Assembly: GCA_035295665.1 (NCBI GenBank)
Contig: DATGIQ010000540.1
Coordinates: forward strand, 1 to 6,420
Source of the DNA: DATGIQ01 sp035295665
GTDB taxonomy: Bacteria > Planctomycetota > Planctomycetia > Gemmatales > Gemmataceae
Reading direction: 5' to 3'
Length of the DNA stretch: 6,420 nt
Shown: piece after piece, positions 1 through 5,321 of the stretch
Layout: the number at the start of each line of letters is the position of its first letter
How positions within the stretch are numbered: the first letter of the stretch is position 1
The notes under the pieces: generated by a model
What the model was told of the DNA's origin: nothing
Databases searched by the model: none
The model's input: only the letters and a program-made list of their open reading frames with translations
Translations under genes and position numbers: made by a program

Positions 1-656
1 CTCGTAGCGGTAGCGGTTCCCGGTGACGATTGGCTGCTTCAATGCGGCCCCCGCTCGCTCGCGGGGGATGACGACGAGTGTCCCGATCCCGGTGTTGCTG
101 TTGATCGAGCTTCAATGCGGCCCCCGCTCGCTCGCGGGGGATGACGCGCTGCGCCGGCGCCGGGGGTAGCAGCGAAAACGTGCTTCAATGCGGCCCCCGC
201 TCGCTCGCGGGGGATGACGATGACGCAGACGGTCAACCAACCCGGATCGACCTGGCTTCAATGCGGCCCCCGCTCGCTCGCGGGGGATGACCAGTGGCGC
301 GGCCACGCATGCCACGGCGATCGCGACGCTTCAATGCGGCCCCCGCTCGCTCGCGGGGGATGACGGAGAGGCGGACTAAGGATCCCACCATGGCCGGCGT
401 GCTTCAATGCGGCCCCCGCTCGCTCGCGGGGGATGACGTGAGTTCGCGGTGAATGTCCTGGAAGGCATGGGCACGCTTCAATGCGGCCCCCGCTCGCTCG
501 CGGGGGATGACTACTCGGGCAAGTGTGTGCTGTGCGGGCACTGCACGCTTCAATGCGGCCCCCGCTCGCTCGCGGGGGATGACGCCAGTGCCGGGCGGCT
601 GGCTCACCAGGGCAGTGGCGCTTCAATGCGGCCCCCGCTCGCTCGCGGGGGATGAC
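1..656 (-). CRISPR. CRISPR array, type I-G associated, at least 9 repeats, truncated at window start
   Basis: Nine copies of a 37-nt repeat, identical by eye, start at 36, 109, 182, 255, 328, 401, 475, 547 and 620. The eight complete spacers are unrelated to each other: 73-108, 146-181, 219-254, 292-327, 365-400, 438-474, 512-546 and 584-619 (35-37 nt, mostly 36). Bases 1-35 have spacer length and directly precede a repeat, so the array very likely continues outside the window. On the minus strand the repeat begins GTCATC, forms a 7-bp stem (CCCCCGC / GCGGGGG) around a 6-nt loop, and ends in CCGCATTGAAGC. The terminal ATTGAAGC matches the usual type I 3' end (ATTGAAAC-like), which supplies the crRNA 5' handle. 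Transcription is therefore assigned to the minus strand, the same direction as the cas genes, with the leader at 657-1131. Repeat 620-656 and spacer 584-619 are then the leader-proximal, newest units. No degenerate terminal repeat is visible. Confidence 0.98.
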
Positions 657-780
657 CGCTCGCGTCGTAACTGGCCATTTTTCCGGGGATTACGTGGCCT
701 TCCGCGAGCGGCACGGGTTGTCAGCCTGTTCATCGGCTTTGTCATCGGTCACCATCCTTCGTAACCCATTCGATTGCAGT

Positions 781-817
781 CAGTTCGGCCTTGCGAGCGG
801 CTCTCAATGCCGAACTG
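781..817. repeat. Perfect 9-bp inverted repeat in the leader
   Basis: CAGTTCGGC at 781-789 is mirrored exactly by GCCGAACTG at 809-817, with 19 nt between the arms. The centre lies about 140 nt from the first repeat. As RNA it would give a 9-bp stem with a large loop. As DNA the arm centres are 28 bp apart, not a whole number of helical turns. There is no T-run on either side, so it does not look like an intrinsic terminator. It could be a protein-binding site for transcription or spacer integration, but no factor can be named from the sequence. Confidence 0.6.
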
Positions 818-834
818 TGCTCTATCTCCCGAGT

Positions 835-840
835 TGTCAA
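835..840 (-). promoter_or_regulatory. TTGACA box (possible -35) in leader
   Basis: The minus strand reads GTTCTTTGACAACTCG across this site, containing a perfect sigma70-type -35 hexamer about 180 nt from the first repeat and pointing toward the array. At 17-nt spacing the -10 position reads CAGTTC, which is poor and falls in the right arm of the inverted repeat at 809-817. The box may therefore belong to a weak or activated promoter, or be coincidental. A TTCTTTGACAA-like stretch is also the kind of short motif that can be conserved in CRISPR leaders, but this cannot be confirmed from one sequence. Confidence 0.35.
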
Positions 841-1029
841 AGAACTTCCGACGGTCAGAAGCGCTCGTGTCCGGTTCAGGACCTCCGCACTCGGCCCCAT
901 TTTGGCAGACAAATGGCTCATCTCTGCGCCTTGCTGACAAGGAAGCGGTTGACGGAATCTTTGCCTCGGTCAGATAGCCAGCGCCGTGCGGTCAGGCCAA
1001 CCGTGGAGGTTTCGTTCCGACTTCCAGGG

Positions 1030-1035
1030 ATTATA
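1030..1035 (-). promoter_or_regulatory. TATAAT box (possible -10) in leader
   Basis: The minus strand reads GTGGCTATAATCCCTGG, a perfect -10 hexamer. It lies about 97 nt downstream of the last cas gene's stop and about 370 nt before the array. The hexamer 17 nt upstream (ATGGCG) is a poor -35, and there is no TGn extension. A start here would give a long leader transcript before the first repeat. Possible array promoter, low certainty. Confidence 0.35.
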
Positions 1036-1096
1036 GCCACGCATGTATACGCCGCCATGCACAGCGTCAGGCGAACGTGCAAAATGCTCGTGTGCC

Positions 1097-1106
1097 AGGT
1101 ATACCT
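1097..1106. repeat. 10-bp perfect palindrome AGGTATACCT
   Basis: AGGTATACCT is its own reverse complement and sits 26 nt past the stop codon of the last cas gene. Its core GTATAC recurs at 1045-1050, 54 bp away. Short palindromes of this kind are typical of dimeric repressor operators, but a chance occurrence is possible and no regulator gene is in view. Confidence 0.35.
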
Positions 1107-1131
1107 TCCTCACGGTGGCAATCCTCCGCAC

Positions 1132-2106
1132 TCAGTAAACCCGGATGCCGGGACGGAACTGTCCGTAGCCCTTGCCGATGGTCACCCGCTCCGCTTCAAA
1201 CACCGCAGAGATTCCGTAAGAGTCCAGCGTGATCGGCGCTAACTCGGGGGCTGACAGCGCGGGAAGCCCAAGGAGCGTGCGAATGGCGGAGAGGCTGAGC
1301 GGGGCGTTCCAGACCGGCCAGCGGAACCGCGTCCCGGACTGGTCGAAGCCACGGGTGTACAGGCGCCCGCCAACGGGAAAGCAGGGGAAAAGCGGAATCG
1401 CTTCTACTGCCAGCCAGACGGCAGCTCTGGTACTCCAAGGTTTCGCATCAGCAGGTGCAGCGTCGGAGAGAGCGTAAATCGCCTCTGTCGCCGGGTCGTA
1501 CCCCAGTGAGGAGAATTGATCTGCATATTGCCACTCCCCGAACAACGCCTCACGGAATGCGTCGGCCGGAGGACATGACGCTTCCTTGCACGTCGAGTCT
1601 GTTGCATCAAGGGATCGAGCTAGGTCCCGTAATAGTTTCAGGAATTTCTGGTTCCCCGAGGTCATGTGAAGGGCGCTGGGTCTGATATCGCTCGTACTTC
1701 TTGCGGCAACCAGCTCGCTCCCCAGCGCGGCAAGAAAGTCCGCGGATTCGCGGTCGTCTGGGTTCACGTAGGGACGGGTGGCCCTGAGGAGCGCGCCGAA
1801 CAGTTCGGGATCGACCTTTACGTCATCCCAGTCACCGTCGCCGACCGTGATACCGGCAGCAGGCCGTCCCGAATACACGGGAACCTGATGCCTTCCACGC
1901 ATGTGGTCCAGCACTTCCTCGATCACCTGGTCCGGTTCGGACTCGGCGCCTGTGACGAGAACCCCGGCGGCACCGGCAGGTTGCTTCCAGCCGAGTTTGA
2001 TGCTGCCCAGCGCCTCACGGTGGGAACAGACACGCAGCAGGCCAATGCCGGCCAGGAAGCCGATGGGCTCGCCACTCTTGAGTCCGCTCAGGAGAATCTC
2101 GCTCAT
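1132..2106 (-). CDS. Type I-G Cas8g / Cas3-extension family-like protein (putative Cascade subunit)
   Basis: A 324-residue protein, third in the operon. The N-terminus (LSGLKSGEPIGFLAGIGLLRV, residues 6-26, shown here in two parts: LSGLKSGEP and IGFLAGIGLLRV) matches the start pattern of type I-G proteins such as Csx17 and Csb3 (L-GL...P-GFLAALGLLR). Further family-like stretches are WDDVKVDPELFGALL (93-107), MTSGNQKFLKLLRDLA (148-163), EWQYADQFSSLGYDP (191-205), FPCFPVGGRLYTRGF (240-254) and FRWPVWNAPLSLSAIRTLLG (261-280). No nuclease or helicase motif, signal peptide or membrane helix is visible. Proteins of this type sit directly after cas3 in type I-G loci and are described as the Cas3-extension family or a Cas8-type large subunit. 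The likely role is in the effector complex or in Cas3 recruitment; this is inference. Start ATG at 2106 overlaps the cas3 stop (ATGA) and has a strong upstream GGAGGGGGG. It is short compared with most large subunits. Family assignment is from pattern memory, so moderately sure. Confidence 0.75.
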   Translation of the reverse strand: MSEILLSGLKSGEPIGFLAGIGLLRVCSHREALGSIKLGWKQPAGAAGVLVTGAESEPDQVIEEVLDHMRGRHQVPVYSGRPAAGITVGDGDWDDVKVDPELFGALLRATRPYVNPDDRESADFLAALGSELVAARSTSDIRPSALHMTSGNQKFLKLLRDLARSLDATDSTCKEASCPPADAFREALFGEWQYADQFSSLGYDPATEAIYALSDAAPADAKPWSTRAAVWLAVEAIPLFPCFPVGGRLYTRGFDQSGTRFRWPVWNAPLSLSAIRTLLGLPALSAPELAPITLDSYGISAVFEAERVTIGKGYGQFRPGIRVY

Positions 2107-5100
2107 GGATGTCCCCCCTCCAGCAGCCTATCGCCCCGTTCAAGCTCGGACTGACGGTGGTCAGCTAGGACAAGGAGCGTTTCCAGGTAGGCCAGGCCCC
2201 AGTAGCCATAGCGCCTGACCAGCTGCCAGAAGCGCTCTGTCCATCCTGAATCGAAACGGGCAAGGGAAAGCTCCGGGCGGAATGCTCCGGACGCTGCTAA
2301 GACCTGCCCATCGAGGGAACACTCAATCCGTGAGGGAAAATCGCGGCGGGGATCTATGGAAGCGGGCAAATCGTCGCGGTCGGCAACGAGCCAGACCGGG
2401 CGGCCGAGGCCGTGATGCGAGCCAATCAGGTAGAGAAGCAGTTCGCGGTCACTCACCTCGGCAGTCGAACTGGGGGAGTTCTCCACAAGCAGGACCGACA
2501 GCGCCTCATGCCGGGCTCCGCGTGGCCAGCAAGCGCGGCGGCGGGCAGCGTTCCGGGCTGCGCGATTTCGCGAACTAACGCGCGAAGATTTGGCAATCGG
2601 GGCTTCCGCTTTCGCCGCGTCGGCTTCATTGCCGTGCAGCCAGCGTTGGAACCGTTCGTCTGCCTTCCCGGCATCGTGCAGCAGGGCAGCACGCTCGATC
2701 ACCTGTCGGAGATCAGCCGGAAGTTGAAGAGACGCATCAAAATCCCTGAACGCGGATTTCACTCCCTGGCAGTGTGCCTGGAGTAACACCGGCTCATCCG
2801 GGTCCGTGAAGGAGTCAGTATCGTCACCGCTGAGCGGTTCAACGTCGGCCTCCAGGTAATCATCAGGTTCGTCCGGGTGCTTTACGCGGTGGCGCGCGAC
2901 CAGGGTGCCGCCTTTTCCCGCCCGGCCTTCGTACTCAGGTGGTGGTCTGCGGATTGATCTGGGCGTGAGCCAGCCGAGCGATTCCGGTAGCCCCGGCCAT
3001 GTAGTAATCTGATGGAAGATACCATCCCAGTCGATGCCACCGGTCTCGGCCTCTTCATCAAGCTGCTGTTGGATCACATCTGCCAGTGTGCGGCCGGAAG
3101 CGTCGGGAGGGACGCCCCAGCGTTCGAGTGCCACGGCATGAACGCGCGAGGCTTCGTGAATCCGCAGCACAGGCTTGCGCTTCGCTCGCCAGGAACAATC
3201 GTCGGCGACATCGATGACGGGGTGCTCTTTCTCAGATGGATTCCAGCCGTACTGGTCAGCCCCGCCATACTCGGATGGAACGACGATCGTATCTCCGGGC
3301 CGAATCTCGTCGTCAATCGCATCCGGGCCGATGACCTTGGTATCCTCATCATCGGGCCCGCACCAGCGCAGGCACGGTTTGCCGCGCTCGCGCGGGCGGC
3401 GGCCGTCGTCTGCCTCACGCGCGGCCTCGACATCGCTCACCTCGGTGGCGGGTTGACCTTTCATCCAGCGCCGCACGGCCCAGACTGGGATGGGGAGCGC
3501 CTCCATGCTTGTCGGCGGGATCAGGGAGACGACATTGATGGCAGTATCCTGGTTTCGCAGCACGTCATCCGTTAGGTCCGCGCGCCACACCACGCTAACG
3601 TCAGCCGGGCCGGTCTGTGGACCGTGCAGGAACAGCGCGGGGTCCGGATCTGGGACGGGTGGCACGGTGGTCTGCACAAGGCTATCGAGGTGCGCTGGGA
3701 GCATGACCGGCGCATGGGTTCCCTCTTGACAGAGGACGGCAAGGGCTTCCCCGTGCGGGAGCCGGCCGCTGATCGCGGTTATCCCGAAGTCGATCCGCTT
3801 GTTCTGGCCGCGTTCCCTTTCGCGCTCCCTGAGCCAGCCCCAGGTCGCCTTGATCGCCGTACCGTACACCGGGTCGTCCTCACCGAGGAGATCCTTTCGG
3901 GTGACGATGACCGCATGCGAAACCTTGCGGTATCCAAGGCGGTCGAGGCGCCCGAAGCGTTGCCGAAGGGCATCGAGCGGCGCAGCTTCAGTGACTAAGG
4001 CATCGAAACTGATGTTGGCCCCGACCTCAACCGTCTGGGTAGCAACCACGAACAGGAAGCCGTGCGGCGGGAGCGGCCGGCCATAGCCGGTCTGGTCCGG
4101 GTTGCCCTTCGCCTCCATGAATGGCAACCACTCTTTGAGCAGGCGGTCGCGGTCATAGGGACGGATACGGCCGGTAAGCAGGATTACATCGTAGGCCGGG
4201 CTCTCCTTCTCTTTTTCCTTCTCCAGCAAATCGAACACCCTGCGAGCGGTATCCACCCGGTTGACGACGATGCCGACTACATGGACAGGCGGCGTAGCTC
4301 CACTGTCAGGTTCCGCCTTCTTCTTGCGGCCTTTCTTCGGTAGCCCGGTTGGGACACCCGGCCCTGCCAGCTCCCTGGCAAACCCGGCGATGGTGGCCGC
4401 GAAGTGCTGCCGCCGCGCCTCCTCGCCCTCGGCTTCGCCCTTGTCCTCTTCGAGCCGGGCCAGCTTCCTTGTCTCCAGGCGGGGCTTGAGCACCAGGTGC
4501 TCACGGTCGTTGCCGTGTGCATCATCACCCAGGCCGAAGACACAGCCACGTGCGGCATGAATGGCATCCGCCGCTGTTGGGACCACCGACTCGGTGGCAT
4601 CCTGGACCGTCGCGGACATGAACACGGTCTGGAAAGGTGTGCGTATCGGGGTTTCGGCCCAGCGGTCAGCACGGTAGAACTCAATCGCCTTGAGGGTCTC
4701 GAGAAACGGCCGTGACAGGTGGGCTTCATCTACGATGATGAGGCTATCGTTCCCGGTCAGACTGGCGTGGACAGCGGACTGCTTCCTGCTCACACCATAC
4801 CCACGGAAGAGCAACCGGCTTCCGAGCTGGTCCACCGTGGAGAGGCAAATCGTCGGCTGGTGCGGCGCCTCGGCCCACGACTCATCCCGGTACATCCCGC
4901 CGCGCAGGACGGCGACGTGGAGCGCCTTGCCTGCGCCGAACACACGCAGCCGCGAAGCAACTTCGCGAAGTTCCCGCCGGGCGCCGGCGGGCGGGTCGTA
5001 CAGCAGACGGGCCAGCTTGCGGGCCTTCTCAGCCGCTTCGTCCACGACGATCCGGCGGTCTACAATGAAAAAGGTGCGAAGCGCAGCCTTGCGCGCGCAG

Positions 5101-5321
5101 ACCGCCTTTGGCTTGCCGTCCTCCACTTCCAGGGCAAGAAGGAAGACAGCGATGTCGAGCGCGGATGTCTTCCCGGCGCTTGTCGGCAGGCTCAAGACCG
5201 GCGGCCAATAGCCACTACGGTGCTGGGTGATCTCATGTACGAGCCGGGCCTGCCACGGAAATGGCGGGTAGCCATTTACAGCCTGGAAGAACCGAGGAAA
5301 ATCGTTTACGGTCAGGCTCAC
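2103..5321 (-). CDS. cas3: CRISPR-associated helicase-nuclease Cas3, type I-G (C-terminal HD)
   Basis: A 1072-residue protein with both Cas3 activities but in reversed order compared with most Cas3 proteins: SF2 helicase first, HD nuclease last, as in the type I-G (GSU0051-like) family. Helicase motifs: Q-like FPWQARL (21-27), Walker A LPTSAGKTS (45-53), IVDRR (86-90), STVDQLGS (161-168), Walker B DEAH (198-201), motif III MSAT (235-238), motif IV IVVNRVDTAR (351-360), motif V VVATQTVEVGAN (425-436) and motif VI QRFGRLDRLG (454-463). HD nuclease: QAH (848-850), LLHDAGKAD (880-888), RHEALSV (937-943), GSHHG (967-971) and ADHRQSE (1053-1059); all expected metal ligands appear present. A charged K/E-rich insert lies at about 290-375 and an acidic linker at about 625-675. 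Role: recruited to crRNA-Cascade bound to foreign DNA, it unwinds and degrades the target using ATP and metal ions. GTG start at 5321 overlaps the csb2 stop (GTGA), preceded by GGGAGG. It looks intact and active. Confidence 0.96.
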   Translation of the reverse strand: MSLTVNDFPRFFQAVNGYPPFPWQARLVHEITQHRSGYWPPVLSLPTSAGKTSALDIAVFLLALEVEDGKPKAVCARKAALRTFFIVDRRIVVDEAAEKARKLARLLYDPPAGARRELREVASRLRVFGAGKALHVAVLRGGMYRDESWAEAPHQPTICLSTVDQLGSRLLFRGYGVSRKQSAVHASLTGNDSLIIVDEAHLSRPFLETLKAIEFYRADRWAETPIRTPFQTVFMSATVQDATESVVPTAADAIHAARGCVFGLGDDAHGNDREHLVLKPRLETRKLARLEEDKGEAEGEEARRQHFAATIAGFARELAGPGVPTGLPKKGRKKKAEPDSGATPPVHVVGIVVNRVDTARRVFDLLEKEKEKESPAYDVILLTGRIRPYDRDRLLKEWLPFMEAKGNPDQTGYGRPLPPHGFLFVVATQTVEVGANISFDALVTEAAPLDALRQRFGRLDRLGYRKVSHAVIVTRKDLLGEDDPVYGTAIKATWGWLRERERERGQNKRIDFGITAISGRLPHGEALAVLCQEGTHAPVMLPAHLDSLVQTTVPPVPDPDPALFLHGPQTGPADVSVVWRADLTDDVLRNQDTAINVVSLIPPTSMEALPIPVWAVRRWMKGQPATEVSDVEAAREADDGRRPRERGKPCLRWCGPDDEDTKVIGPDAIDDEIRPGDTIVVPSEYGGADQYGWNPSEKEHPVIDVADDCSWRAKRKPVLRIHEASRVHAVALERWGVPPDASGRTLADVIQQQLDEEAETGGIDWDGIFHQITTWPGLPESLGWLTPRSIRRPPPEYEGRAGKGGTLVARHRVKHPDEPDDYLEADVEPLSGDDTDSFTDPDEPVLLQAHCQGVKSAFRDFDASLQLPADLRQVIERAALLHDAGKADERFQRWLHGNEADAAKAEAPIAKSSRVSSRNRAARNAARRRACWPRGARHEALSVLLVENSPSSTAEVSDRELLLYLIGSHHGLGRPVWLVADRDDLPASIDPRRDFPSRIECSLDGQVLAASGAFRPELSLARFDSGWTERFWQLVRRYGYWGLAYLETLLVLADHRQSELERGDRLLEGGHP
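2113..2121 (-). promoter_or_regulatory. Ribosome binding site for the third cas gene
   Basis: The minus strand carries GGAGGGGGG inside the end of cas3, with the GGAGG core 10 nt and the G-run 6 nt before ATG at 2106. This supports the ATG overlapping the cas3 stop as the true start and points to coupled but independently primed translation. Confidence 0.65.

Larger units (their letters stand above)
657..1131 (-). promoter_or_regulatory. CRISPR leader / gene-free interval between cas operon and array
   Basis: These 475 nt separate the stop codon of the last cas gene from the first repeat. I find no credible gene on either strand: the open frames have no family resemblance and biased, low-complexity composition. 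The stretch looks less GC-rich than the flanking genes, as leaders often are. Given the array orientation it should carry the array promoter and the signals that direct new spacers to the repeat at 620-656. Elements seen: a perfect 9-bp inverted repeat (781-817), a TTGACA box (840-835), a TATAAT box (1035-1030), a 10-bp palindrome (1097-1106), three CGGTCAG words (852, 967, 989), a TCATCGG pair (730, 742) and a short A-tract near the array (minus-strand AAAAATGGCC, about 672-681). No obvious hairpin-plus-T-run terminator follows the cas stop codon, so operon read-through into the array is possible. The length is at the long end for a leader, so its outer part may have another role. Confidence 0.75.

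Noticed and set aside
39..626. Several overlapping minus-strand open frames with recurring PRERAGAALK, PPRASGGRIEA and SPASERGPH strings
   Set aside because: These are translations of the CRISPR repeat in its three frames. The repeat plus spacer unit is usually 73 nt, so the frame shifts by one each unit; they are not proteins.
749..940. Minus-strand open frame of 63 codons in the leader
   Set aside because: No recognisable motif, and composition unlike the neighbouring genes. It also overlaps the leader inverted repeat. A small protein cannot be excluded but is unsupported.
1093..1120. Possible terminator hairpin (TGCCA / TGGCA) after the cas operon
   Set aside because: Only 5-bp arms with an 18-nt loop and no following T-run; not an intrinsic terminator.
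652..1242. Plus-strand open frame of 196 codons across the leader
   Set aside because: It starts inside the last repeat, runs into the antisense of the downstream cas gene, shows no family motif and has no ribosome site. Treated as chance in GC-rich DNA.
3012..3575. Plus-strand open frame of 187 codons opposite cas3
   Set aside because: Antisense of the cas3 C-terminal half, produced by the GC-rich codon pattern; no domain visible.
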